Shown piece by piece: positions 14,906 to 22,002 of a DNA stretch of 31,909 nucleotides. Origin of the DNA: a virus; the IMG/VR virus record IMGVR_UViG_3300022841_000045, positions 1 to 31,909 of that record; one strand, written 5' to 3'. Numbering within the stretch: position 1 is the stretch's first letter; each line of letters opens with the position of its first letter. A model generated the notes under the pieces. The model made no database searches. It saw nothing but the letters and a program-made list of their open reading frames with translations, and had not been told where the DNA came from. Position numbers and translations under genes: made by a program.

Positions 14906-16063
14906 ATGATAGATAACAGCATAGCAAAAATATTATATAAAGAAACGAAAAGACAAGATAGAACAATCGAGCTAATTGCTAGTGAAAATTTCGCTAGTCA
15001 AGAAGTTATGGATTTGTGCGGTTCTGTCTTTACTAACAAATATGCTGAAGGATATCCAGGCAGGCGTTATTATAATGGCTGCGATCATATGGACGAAATT
15101 GAGCAATTAGCAATTGATTCTGTTTGTAAGTTATATGGTGCAAGATTTGCAAATGTCCAACCCCATTCTGGCGCGAATGCAAACACAGCTGTTTATCAAG
15201 CACTTCTTGAACCTGGTGATGTTTTGTTAGGAATGTCATTATCTGCAGGCGGTCATCTTTCGCATGGCAGTGTTGTAAATATATCAGGTAAAACTTACGA
15301 CTCTTATTCCTATGGAGTTGATGAAGATGGCTATATCGATATGCAAGACGTTAGAAACAAAGCGTTAACATTTAAACCTAAAGTTATTGTTGCTGGTGCT
15401 AGTGCATATTCAGGTATAATCGAATGGCATATCTTCAGAGAAATTGCAGACGAAATAGGCGCTTTTTTAGTTGCTGATATGTCACACTACTCTGGTTTAA
15501 TTGCTGCAAAAGCTTATCCTTCACCCGTACCCTATGCTGATGTAGTAACTTCTACAACACACAAAACTTTACGCGGCCCGCGTGGTGGATTTATTTTATG
15601 GAATTCTGAATGCTTATCCAAACGAATCAACAGCGCTATATTCCCAGGTACTCAAGGCGGTCCATTGATGCATATTATTGCAGCGAAGGCTCAGTGTTTT
15701 ATTGAAGCAGATACACCAGAATTTATAAGCTACGCAAAAAGAGTTATTTCTAATGCTCAAACCATGGCCAATATTTTTATTGAAAGAGGATTTAAAGTTC
15801 TGACTGGAGGTACTGAATGTCATATCATATTGCTTGATTTAAGTAATTCAAAATATAGCGGTAGAGAAGCAGCTGATCTTTTAGAATTAAGACATATAAC
15901 GGTAAACAAAAATAGTGTTCCTAATGATCCGAGGTCATTCGTTCAAACAAGCGGTATTAGATTAGGTACAGCAGCTGAAACAACAAGATGCAATCCAAAA
16001 AATGATTATGGTTTCTTCTCTGCTCTTGCAGACGAAATTTGTGATATCTTATCTGACGAGTAA
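14906..16063 (+). CDS. glyA: Serine hydroxymethyltransferase
   Basis: PLP enzyme that turns serine and tetrahydrofolate into glycine and methylene-tetrahydrofolate. All key sites align with E. coli GlyA by a shift of nine: Y46 and E48 (KYAEGYPG), Y56, H117 (GGHLSHG), D191 and H194 (LVADMSHYSGLIA), H219 and the PLP lysine K220 (TTHKTLRGPRGG), R226 and the C-terminal SGIRLG arginine. At 385 residues it is about 30 shorter than E. coli GlyA, with shorter ends, and looks active. In a phage it would feed one-carbon units to thymidylate synthase or a dCMP/dUMP hydroxymethylase, none of which is in this window. It may be host-derived or serve base modification. Confidence 0.93.
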   Translation: MIDNSIAKILYKETKRQDRTIELIASENFASQEVMDLCGSVFTNKYAEGYPGRRYYNGCDHMDEIEQLAIDSVCKLYGARFANVQPHSGANANTAVYQALLEPGDVLLGMSLSAGGHLSHGSVVNISGKTYDSYSYGVDEDGYIDMQDVRNKALTFKPKVIVAGASAYSGIIEWHIFREIADEIGAFLVADMSHYSGLIAAKAYPSPVPYADVVTSTTHKTLRGPRGGFILWNSECLSKRINSAIFPGTQGGPLMHIIAAKAQCFIEADTPEFISYAKRVISNAQTMANIFIERGFKVLTGGTECHIILLDLSNSKYSGREAADLLELRHITVNKNSVPNDPRSFVQTSGIRLGTAAETTRCNPKNDYGFFSALADEICDILSDE

Positions 16064-16068
16064 AATGG

Positions 16069-16097
16069 TTGACAGCAGCACAATAACTTGTTATTGT
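16069..16097 (+). promoter_or_regulatory. Repeated-family promoter (6) with unusual -10
   Basis: TTGACA (16069-16074), 17-base spacer, TATTGT (16092-16097) with TGT extension. The leader TTGTATTGAATTAAA places TATTGT exactly where sister copies have TATAAT. The weak -10 coincides with a long inverted repeat. Drives 16126 onward. Confidence 0.75.
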
Positions 16098-16099
16098 GC
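16078..16099. repeat. Perfect 10-bp inverted repeat over spacer and -10 (candidate operator)
   Basis: Arms GCACAATAAC (16078-16087) and GTTATTGTGC (16090-16099) are exact reverse complements around TT. Too close to a -10 to act as an ordinary terminator for glyA, and no T tract follows. A 22-bp two-fold symmetric site is typical for a helix-turn-helix dimer. Confidence 0.65.
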
Positions 16100-16125
16100 T
16101 TGTATTGAATTAAAGGAAATATATT

Positions 16126-16389
16126 ATGTCTTCAACCGAAGAACTCAAAAAAAACATACAAATCATTCTTAACAGTTATGCCGAAGTGTTGATATTAATC
16201 GACGCTTATTCTGAGGAGGCGATAGAAGCCTTTGCAGAAAGATTAGAAACTGATATTGAAGATGAATTTGATGTCGTTTCTGATACACCTCTTGATGCCA
16301 TTTCTGATACACCTCTTAATGTGTTGGCAATAATAATTGCTGACTCTCTTTATATCACTAAATCAAAATATGAGAGCTACGCAAAATGA
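16126..16389 (+). CDS. Acidic helical protein with internal repeat
   Basis: An 87-residue acidic protein. An eight-residue unit (SDTPLDAI then SDTPLNVL, about residues 52-67) is duplicated, matching a 24-bp tandem DNA repeat. The rest is helical. The ribosome site is AAGGAAATATATT. It is the first gene behind the promoter with the 22-bp palindrome, so it may be specially regulated. Function unknown. Confidence 0.72.
   Translation: MSSTEELKKNIQIILNSYAEVLILIDAYSEEAIEAFAERLETDIEDEFDVVSDTPLDAISDTPLNVLAIIIADSLYITKSKYESYAK
16277..16324 (+). repeat. 24-bp tandem direct duplication within a gene
   Basis: Units 16277-16300 and 16301-16324 both read TTTCTGATACACCTCTT, then GATGCCA or AATGTGT. The 17 leading bases are identical and the frame is kept. 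Confidence 0.8.
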
Positions 16390-16589
16390 GTTTAACAATA
16401 CACCAAATTGAATCAATCGCTTCTGATGTGTCGTATTTACGCGATGAATTTAGAAATAAGCTATCAGGAGATATTGATGGTTATGTAACACTTGAGAATA
16501 TTATCAAATTCTTAGAAGGTGATGATTTCAATAATATTCATTTAATGGAACATATCATTGCAGTCGTAAAGAAGAAGAATCAATTATGA
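16386..16589 (+). CDS. Protein of unknown function, 67 residues
   Basis: Small helical protein (IHQIESIASDVSYLRDEF, then YVTLENIIKFLEGDD) overlapping both neighbours by four bases. No motif recognised. Confidence 0.7.
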   Translation: MSLTIHQIESIASDVSYLRDEFRNKLSGDIDGYVTLENIIKFLEGDDFNNIHLMEHIIAVVKKKNQL

Positions 16590-16840
16590 GAGTCATGAAA
16601 ACCTGCTGCAATGAATGTCTGATGTACAAGAACAAGGTTGTAAGTGATGAACGTAGAGTACAGCTATTGAAAGAAATAACTGGCGAACAAGGTTATTTTG
16701 TATGTCATAAGTCAAGCATTGCTGACGATGGCGATGTATGTTGTAAAGGTTTTTATGATAAACTAGGACACACTTCACAGATGATTAGAATCTCAGAAAG
16801 ACTGAGAATGATAGAATTCATAAAAGAAGAGGAGTTATAA
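16586..16840 (+). CDS. Cys-rich, probably metal-binding protein
   Basis: An 84-residue protein with CCNEC (C7, C8, C11), FVCHKSS (C40, H41) and DVCCKGFYD (C52, C53). The order resembles a family of small Cys/His proteins in phages with ...CP...FxCHKT...C.G. It likely binds zinc or iron-sulphur. Start at 16586, or at 16595 (the fourth codon, also ATG). The last third is a basic helix (RISERLRMIEFIKEEE). Role unknown. Confidence 0.72.
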   Translation: MRVMKTCCNECLMYKNKVVSDERRVQLLKEITGEQGYFVCHKSSIADDGDVCCKGFYDKLGHTSQMIRISERLRMIEFIKEEEL

Positions 16841-16843
16841 ATT

Positions 16844-17125
16844 ATGAGTAGCACACCACCATATGACTGGGGTACAGAAAAAAGTTGGTTTCAAATGGAC
16901 GAACTTGAAAGGAGCGGTATGACAGACGAAAGATTTAAAGAACTTTATGAAGCTAAATTTGTCAACACCTCAGCACCTGAAGATTCTTATACAGCTAGCC
17001 TTGAACAGCGAATTGTCTTACTTGAAAAAGAGGTTGTGAAATTATCAGAGAGTAAGGATAAAGATAATGAGACGATTTGTCAAATGATACGAAACATAGC
17101 ACAAGATCAAGGTTGGAAAATATAA
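16844..17125 (+). CDS. Protein of unknown function with C-terminal coiled coil
   Basis: A 93-residue protein: an acidic, aromatic N-terminal half (YDWGTEKSWFQMDELE) and a helix with heptad spacing (LEQRIVLLEKEVVKLSESK). SD GAGGAG. Its stop overlaps the next start by one base. Confidence 0.7.
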   Translation: MSSTPPYDWGTEKSWFQMDELERSGMTDERFKELYEAKFVNTSAPEDSYTASLEQRIVLLEKEVVKLSESKDKDNETICQMIRNIAQDQGWKI

Positions 17126-17358
17126 TGAAGAACATGCAAGTTAAAATATACCCAGTTGTGGCTCAAGATGGTATTTATTATTACGCAAAATATAAAATAG
17201 CTTGGTTTGGTAAATGGGAAAATGTTACAGAGACCAAACAATCAGCTTGGGGTTCTTATGGAGAAACAGTAATCAAATCTACAATAAAAGAAATGACGGA
17301 ATTTATTAAAGAAAAACACGGAACATCCGCAACAATAATTTCTAATTATTTAACTTAA
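17125..17358 (+). CDS. Protein of unknown function, 77 residues
   Basis: The ATG at 17125 overlaps the upstream stop (TAATG) with SD AAGG. An extension to a TTG at 17077 lies within the preceding gene. The protein is strand-rich at the start (MQVKIYPVVAQDGIYYYAKY, WFGKWENVTE) with a C-terminal helix. No family recognised. Confidence 0.7.
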   Translation: MKNMQVKIYPVVAQDGIYYYAKYKIAWFGKWENVTETKQSAWGSYGETVIKSTIKEMTEFIKEKHGTSATIISNYLT

Positions 17359-17371
17359 ATGGTCGTATAAA

Positions 17372-17719
17372 ATGAAATTATTTACCATCAAAGACACCCT
17401 CACTGAAACATATCTCAGAAGCCTAAATTATCAGGCTTTCACCCACGATATCAACATGGCAAGCATATTTACAAATGCTAAAAACGCCCAAAAAGGAATC
17501 AGACAATTGTCCAAGGATGGTGACTATAATATTGATAATGAATATTATTTTACTACTGACGCCAAGAAATCCGAAAAATTAGATGAAGAAGTAACTGCAA
17601 ACAACAAGAGCAAATATCCTAATTACGGTTACATTGTTCAAATTAAGGAACAACAAGTCAAAAGACAAAATCTAGAAGTAACTGAAATTAAAGTTATGGA
17701 AGCATATATTAATGGTTGA
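17372..17719 (+). CDS. Protein of unknown function, 115 residues
   Basis: Starts MKLFTIKDTLTETYLRSLN and has a central KNAQKGIRQLSKDGDYN. This pattern (a short domain that reads like 'parameter conversion' repeats with FTNAKNAQKGIR) recalls small T4-family proteins with a helix after strand, but I cannot place it. Its stop TGA is inside the -35 of the next promoter. Confidence 0.7.
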   Translation: MKLFTIKDTLTETYLRSLNYQAFTHDINMASIFTNAKNAQKGIRQLSKDGDYNIDNEYYFTTDAKKSEKLDEEVTANNKSKYPNYGYIVQIKEQQVKRQNLEVTEIKVMEAYING

Positions 17720-17743
17720 CTCTGCTTGAGACTTTGATATAAT
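17716..17743 (+). promoter_or_regulatory. Repeated-family sigma70 promoter (7)
   Basis: TTGACT (17716-17721), 16-base spacer, TATAAT (17738-17743), TGA extension, leader TTGTATTGAATTAA. The spacer (CTGCTTGAGACTT) is nearly that of the copy at 28026. The upstream stop TGA is 17717-17719. Confidence 0.88.
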
Positions 17744-17775
17744 AGTTGTATTGAATTAATAAGGAATTACATTTT

Positions 17776-17952
17776 ATGAACGATTTTTATGACGACCTTT
17801 GCGAAAACGAAAAATCAAAATTTGAAGAATTTATGTTGGCCATTTCACAACGTGCTTCTTTTGAGAGAATATCGGAAATATCACTTATCGAATGGTACGA
17901 TTATTTTATGAACGGCGACACGCCTGACTCTGCAATCAAATCAGCGCTGTAA
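17776..17952 (+). CDS. Small acidic protein, 58 residues
   Basis: First ATG after the promoter with SD AAGGAATTA. The protein begins MNDFYDDLCENEKSKFEEF and ends MNGDTPDSAIKSAL, acidic and helical. It sits in a proper place for a cassette gene and is followed 10 bases later by another. No motif. Confidence 0.68.
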   Translation: MNDFYDDLCENEKSKFEEFMLAISQRASFERISEISLIEWYDYFMNGDTPDSAIKSAL

Positions 17953-17962
17953 AGGAACTATT

Positions 17963-18271
17963 ATGAAAAATACAATTCTTGAAATGTATCGTCCGATGCT
18001 TGATGTAACTATCTCATCTTTAGGATTTACTCTCGACCAAACAATCTTGTTTATGGGTAACGACAATATCAATAAACAACTTACAGACTTGGAAGACATG
18101 CATAACTTGAAAACAGGAGAGCTGGTCAATATGTATCAAAAAGAAATTTTACAAAGAACTTACTTATCAAAAAAGGTCAATGGTTTAACTGGTGATTTTC
18201 AGGTTACCATGCAAATATATGACTTCGCCCCAGGCGGTTTTGCCCTTGAAGGAATTTCAGGAGAACAATGA
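17963..18271 (+). CDS. Protein of unknown function, 102 residues
   Basis: SD AAAGGAAC before the ATG. It contains MYRPMLDVTISSLGFTLDQ and a strand-rich end (DFQVTMQIYDFAPGGFALEG). No known motif; mixed alpha/beta. Confidence 0.7.
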   Translation: MKNTILEMYRPMLDVTISSLGFTLDQTILFMGNDNINKQLTDLEDMHNLKTGELVNMYQKEILQRTYLSKKVNGLTGDFQVTMQIYDFAPGGFALEGISGEQ

Positions 18272-18498
18272 TGAATAAATTTTATTACATAGTTGAAGAA
18301 ATACTAGAGTTTGATCACGAAGGTATTTCAAGCACAACTAAGTTCGTGTCCAATTGTCCTGAGGTTCCTTTCGAATGGATTAAAAATAACCCTATAGTCT
18401 ATGATCCAGAGTCTTACTTAAATGAACCTTATTATATAGTCACAGTGCATGAAGAATGCCCAGCATATATACTTAAGAATTACAAAGGATTGTTATGA
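18268..18498 (+). CDS. Acidic protein of unknown function, 76 residues
   Basis: Two adjacent ATG codons (18268, 18271); GGAG at 18260-18263 fits the second better. Sequence is acidic and aromatic, with two strand-like segments and HEECPAYILKNYKG at the end. It overlaps both neighbours. Confidence 0.68.
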   Translation: MMNKFYYIVEEILEFDHEGISSTTKFVSNCPEVPFEWIKNNPIVYDPESYLNEPYYIVTVHEECPAYILKNYKGLL

Positions 18499-18968
18499 AT
18501 TTAAAAATTGCTTTCATAGGACGTGCTGAAGCTTTAAAGTTTATTGAAGACGATGAAAATTTAGAAGACGGTAAAGTAGACTTCATAAGCGTAAGTGATA
18601 CCAACAAAGAAAAAGAACATATGCACAACGTCTGGAAAATAACCAAAGGTCCAATGAGCGCCGCTATATTCCTTAACTTTGCCGATACCGAAGACGAATA
18701 TAGTTCAGGTCTTACTGATGCAAAAGTTGACAAGATAATTGAATTCCTAGCAGAGACTAAAAAACAAAACAAGATGTTATTAGTTCATTGCTTCGCGGGC
18801 ATCAGTCGTAGCGCCGCAATCGCTAAATATTATAGAGATTTTTATAATATAGATTGTCAGCAACTCGTCGGTTACGAGATGCATAACAGAATGGTCTATA
18901 ACGCTCTCATGGAAAGGAGCGGAATAACAACTTTGCGTTCTCATTACAGGTCTTTGGAGGTAAAATGA
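18495..18968 (+). CDS. Dual-specificity/tyrosine phosphatase-like protein
   Basis: A 157-residue protein with the cysteine-phosphatase loop LLVHCFAGISRSAA: H98, C99, five residues, R105, S106 (HCx5RS). A candidate general acid is D64 in FADTEDE ahead of it. The loop is followed by the usual helix (AIAKYYRDFYN). It would remove phosphate from Tyr/Ser/Thr of host proteins, or from a small molecule or RNA 5' end; the target is unknown. It has four-base overlaps on both sides, with SD AAAGGA. Confidence 0.82.
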   Translation: MNLKIAFIGRAEALKFIEDDENLEDGKVDFISVSDTNKEKEHMHNVWKITKGPMSAAIFLNFADTEDEYSSGLTDAKVDKIIEFLAETKKQNKMLLVHCFAGISRSAAIAKYYRDFYNIDCQQLVGYEMHNRMVYNALMERSGITTLRSHYRSLEVK

Positions 18969-19210
18969 GCCACGAATATCAATGTTGTTATGGAGGATAT
19001 CAAGTTTATATAGTACCTCCGGTTGAAACAAAAATAGTAAGAAAGCGAACATTGCGCCAATTTTTCACAGAAAGACCTTGGTCCTTCAAAAGAACAAAAA
19101 CAAGTACGACACTCACAGAAATACTCATTGACGACCAAATATTGAAAACAGAATCAAAAATATTAATGAACACAAGAACTTTTGAAAAGTTCAAAGCGAC
19201 AATTATTTGA
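18965..19210 (+). CDS. Basic protein of unknown function, 81 residues
   Basis: Strongly basic, with KIVRKRTLRQFF and SFKRTKTSTTLTEILID. The positive charge suggests nucleic-acid or membrane-surface contact. Its stop TGA is inside the -35 of the next promoter. SD GGAGG. Confidence 0.68.
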   Translation: MSHEYQCCYGGYQVYIVPPVETKIVRKRTLRQFFTERPWSFKRTKTSTTLTEILIDDQILKTESKILMNTRTFEKFKATII

Positions 19211-19235
19211 CTTTTGCTTGTTTCTGTGATATGAT
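19207..19235 (+). promoter_or_regulatory. Repeated-family sigma70 promoter (8), diverged
   Basis: TTGACT (19207-19212), 17-base spacer, TATGAT (19230-19235), TGA extension. The leader CTGTAATGAATTAG is a decayed form of the family leader. The upstream stop is embedded in the -35. Confidence 0.75.
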
Positions 19236-19262
19236 TGCTGTAATGAATTAGTAGAGGTACAC

Positions 19263-19553
19263 ATGAATAGAATAATCCGAAAATATCAAATAAGATGGGG
19301 CGAGGGGCAAAGAGAAAAGATAACCGTTCCTTGTGGTTCTGAATTATTGGGTGCTGAAATGCAAGTAGGCGACAATACGGAATACGAAAAATTGTGGGTA
19401 TTCTTCGAAGAGGATGTTGGTTCTTGTGTTCATGATGTCAGAACCTTTGTCTATTACTATACAGGAACTCCGATTGGATATAAAAATGTCCAATATATTC
19501 GTAGTGTTAAACATAACAAAATAATCTATCACCTATATGAGATATTTAGCTAA
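19263..19553 (+). CDS. DUF7352-like small phage protein
   Basis: A 96-residue protein: MNRIIRKYQIRWGEGQREKI, then VPCGSELLGAEMQVGD, LWVFFEE, TFVYYYTGTPIG and a C-terminal IYHLYEIF. This order of strands (K-Y, GSELLGA, TGxPI, HLYE) matches a small beta-rich family often found in phages that I recall as DUF7352. Function unknown. SD AGAGGT. Confidence 0.75.
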   Translation: MNRIIRKYQIRWGEGQREKITVPCGSELLGAEMQVGDNTEYEKLWVFFEEDVGSCVHDVRTFVYYYTGTPIGYKNVQYIRSVKHNKIIYHLYEIFS

Positions 19554-20134
19554 TGAATGAATTAGAAACGCTAGAAAGTATTATCGCGGATAAGCCAGAA
19601 AGGGCTACTCATATAGAAGAAAAGACAAACTTATTCATAAAAGTACTCCAAAACACTAAATGCAAATTATTTGATGAATGGTTTATTTTTGAAGATGGCG
19701 AATGGATTATTGCAGATGGTTATAACATTCTTTTAATGCGCTCACTCGCTGACATAGAAAAACAGATAGACCAGTTGAAAGAGATTGATAGTTTACGTGA
19801 ACAGTTAGCTGAAATGACAAGTGCTTTTAATTCTATGGACTCACAAAACAGAAACATAGTTTGGGATAATGTTTGTTTAAATGAGCAGTTAGCTAGTGCG
19901 CCAAAATGGATAAGTGTTGATGAATACTTGCCAAGATCAGCGAATGGTACTTGGTCAAAAAGAGTTATAGGTTTATGTGATATAGGTTTAGTTTATTCTT
20001 TATCTTACTTTAATTCAGATTTAGAGGTTGGCGGATGCTGGCAAAGATCAAATTCATTTGTTGAAAATGCAAGCAAGAAAATTGTAGCTTGGATGGAAAA
20101 CCCACATTTTGAATTACTAGAGGGTAAAGGCTAA
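19553..20134 (+). CDS. DUF551-like phage protein
   Basis: A 193-residue protein in three parts: an N-terminal strand-rich segment (THIEEKTNLFIKVLQ, LFDEWFIFEDGEWI), a coiled coil (about 80-105, EIDSLREQLAEM) and a C-terminal DUF551-type domain starting APKWISVDEYLP and ending IVAWMENPHFELL. DUF551 is a short Trp-rich domain common in phage and prophage proteins, of unknown role. Its first codons are repeated in the gene remnant at 22003, and a 17-base piece recurs in the next gene. Confidence 0.82.
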   Translation: MNELETLESIIADKPERATHIEEKTNLFIKVLQNTKCKLFDEWFIFEDGEWIIADGYNILLMRSLADIEKQIDQLKEIDSLREQLAEMTSAFNSMDSQNRNIVWDNVCLNEQLASAPKWISVDEYLPRSANGTWSKRVIGLCDIGLVYSLSYFNSDLEVGGCWQRSNSFVENASKKIVAWMENPHFELLEGKG

Positions 20135-20478
20135 TGACAACAGTAAATGTGGGCAAAGCGTCAGTTACGGATGAGTTATCTGGGGGTTATAGTTATGAAA
20201 TAACAATTCCAAGCAATGCGAGAGAAAAAAACAAGGCATTGCGTGAGTCACTGAAGTTACTTCTTGAGAAAGAAAATGAAATTAAAAGATTACGCGAGCA
20301 GTTAGCTAGTGCAAAGGCTGATGCTTTCAATATATCAAACGAAGAGATTAGCGATTACCTATGGACACACAACAATATAAAAATATATTCAAATAGCTTA
20401 ATTCCTTTTTTACGTAACTTTTGTTTACATTTCAAAATAAAGAACACCAAACAACTAGAAGGTAAAGACAATGAATAA
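20134..20478 (+). CDS. Coiled-coil protein, unknown
   Basis: A 114-residue protein with a strand-rich start (VGKASVTDELSGGYSYEITI), a coiled coil (about 29-65: RESLKLLLEKENEIKRLREQ) and a mixed end. The LREQLAS stretch is encoded by the same 17 bases found in the upstream gene, as in many composite phage proteins of this type. One-base overlap with the previous stop. Confidence 0.7.
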   Translation: MTTVNVGKASVTDELSGGYSYEITIPSNAREKNKALRESLKLLLEKENEIKRLREQLASAKADAFNISNEEISDYLWTHNNIKIYSNSLIPFLRNFCLHFKIKNTKQLEGKDNE

Positions 20479-21070
20479 GTGGAACGGCATCGGAGTGCCT
20501 CTTTTAGGTACACAGTTAGATACGGGTAAAGTTTTTGGAAGTAAAGGTATTGAAGAATGGTGGTGTAAAGCTACTCATAAAGTAGTAGGACATCATGCAG
20601 ACGGAGTCCAGTTCTTTGTTGAAAATCTTATGAACAATAAACAAATTTCTATATATAGCATAGCTGTTAAACAGCCGCAATATAGACTTGTACCAGACCC
20701 AGAGATAACCGCAAAAGAAAAAGCGGTTGATAAAATGTTAAGCTACGCAGAATGTAAATTGGATTCTTTGTGTTGTGATTTTGCGGAAAACTTATATGAT
20801 GCAGGATACTCAACCTCTGAAAGCAAAGCGATTGATCACTGGAGAACTAAGTATCTGAAACAATACAATGATAATGGTTTAATTTCCAAAGAATTGTGGT
20901 CTATACCAAATCGTTTAGCTGCTGCAAAGATTGATGGCATCCGAGAAGCTTTAACGCACTGTGATATTAACTTACATCCCGTCGCATCTGCTTTACCTGG
21001 GTTTGCTGTGCTAAAACAAGAGTTGGTATCATATGCGAATCTATTAGAGGATAAAAAAGATGAAGTTTGA
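20471..21070 (+). CDS. Phage protein of unknown function, 199 residues
   Basis: The N-terminal part (WNGIGVPLLGTQLD, then GIEEWWCKATHKVVGHHADGVQFFVE) resembles a domain seen in enterobacterial phage early proteins. The second part is helical, with the segment NRLAAAKIDGIREALTHC. No catalytic motif visible. It overlaps the next start by 11 bases. Confidence 0.7.
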   Translation: MNKWNGIGVPLLGTQLDTGKVFGSKGIEEWWCKATHKVVGHHADGVQFFVENLMNNKQISIYSIAVKQPQYRLVPDPEITAKEKAVDKMLSYAECKLDSLCCDFAENLYDAGYSTSESKAIDHWRTKYLKQYNDNGLISKELWSIPNRLAAAKIDGIREALTHCDINLHPVASALPGFAVLKQELVSYANLLEDKKDEV

Positions 21071-21611
21071 AAAAACAAAAGAACAAATAACTCTACATGG
21101 TCTCGGATTTCTTCAAGTGATATTACCAGGCGATCAAAGGTTGCATGTATGGCATCCTGATCTACCAAGACGCAGTTGCTTTGAAAGTTCTTCTATTCAC
21201 GATCATCGATTTGGCTTTGTTTCTAAAGTGCTTATTGGGACACAAGTGAATCAACTTTACAGAGAAATACATAATTCTGAAAAAGTGACTCACTGGTCAT
21301 ATTTGCACGAAGGCGAAAGAACTAAATTTGGCAATCGACCTTGGCTGAAAGTTTATCCTTGTTTACTTGAAAAGGTAGGAGAACCAAGAATAATACTGCC
21401 TGGAGAAAGCTATGAAATGAATCCTTATATGCTTCACTCCACTCAGTGCGAAGATATCACAGTTACTTTAATGACAAAAACACATTCTGAAAACGTAGGC
21501 GCTCATTCATACTGTAAAGTAAACGTGAAACCTGATGAGGATTTTGACAGAAAACAATGGTCAGAAGATCGCCTTTGGGACATATTCACAAAATCAATGA
21601 AACAAGGATAA
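21060..21611 (+). CDS. Cupin-like (double-stranded beta-helix) protein with HDH site
   Basis: A 183-residue, strand-rich protein. SSSIHDHRFGFVSKVLIG (residues 43-60) looks like cupin motif 1 with H47 and H49. EMNPYMLHST (119-128) gives the second-half histidine, H126, as in cupin motif 2. Gly-turns (LPGD, LPGES) sit at strand ends. Such a metal centre supports dioxygenase, isomerase or hydrolase activity, so the reaction cannot be named. A small-molecule or modified-base substrate is conceivable. SD AGAGGAT, overlapping the previous gene. Confidence 0.68.
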   Translation: MKFEKTKEQITLHGLGFLQVILPGDQRLHVWHPDLPRRSCFESSSIHDHRFGFVSKVLIGTQVNQLYREIHNSEKVTHWSYLHEGERTKFGNRPWLKVYPCLLEKVGEPRIILPGESYEMNPYMLHSTQCEDITVTLMTKTHSENVGAHSYCKVNVKPDEDFDRKQWSEDRLWDIFTKSMKQG

Positions 21612-21613
21612 AT

Positions 21614-21742
21614 ATGATGATCAAAGTTAAAAGAAATTCAGATGGTGCAGTATATACCAGCGATATGTCTAGCGATAAGGTTATATATGAACAAATGGAA
21701 TACCTCAGTTCCGACAATGACAAGAATGTTTTAATTATTTAA
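21614..21742 (+). CDS. Micro-protein, 42 residues
   Basis: ATG at 21614 (or 21617) with AAGGATAA at the right distance; a frame from 21557 begins inside the cupin-like gene. It begins MMIKVKRNSDGAVYTSDM and is mostly polar. Function unknown. Confidence 0.6.
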   Translation: MMIKVKRNSDGAVYTSDMSSDKVIYEQMEYLSSDNDKNVLII

Positions 21743-21757
21743 CGGGAGTGTAGAGTA

Positions 21758-21997
21758 ATGATTGAATTGACGACAAAGCAATATAATAAAATTAAAAGAG
21801 CCGTTAAAGCATTAAATGATGCTAGAGATGAGATACAAACGGACTCAGACCAAAATATAAATTGGTATTTAGAGGATAGCAATAATCTCAATCTAATGTG
21901 TGGGCCTACACATACGGAAGACATAGTGATGAAACCACTACATGAAAATGTAATGTTTTGTTTTAATCTTAAAAATTCAAGCGGCGGGGGATGGTAA
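21758..21997 (+). CDS. Protein of unknown function, 79 residues
   Basis: Basic helix at the start (TTKQYNKIKRAVKALNDA), acidic middle, then strand-rich NNLNLMCGP and a Gly-rich end (SSGGGW). SD GGGAG. No motif. Confidence 0.68.
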   Translation: MIELTTKQYNKIKRAVKALNDARDEIQTDSDQNINWYLEDSNNLNLMCGPTHTEDIVMKPLHENVMFCFNLKNSSGGGW

Positions 21998-22002
21998 AGC
22001 TA

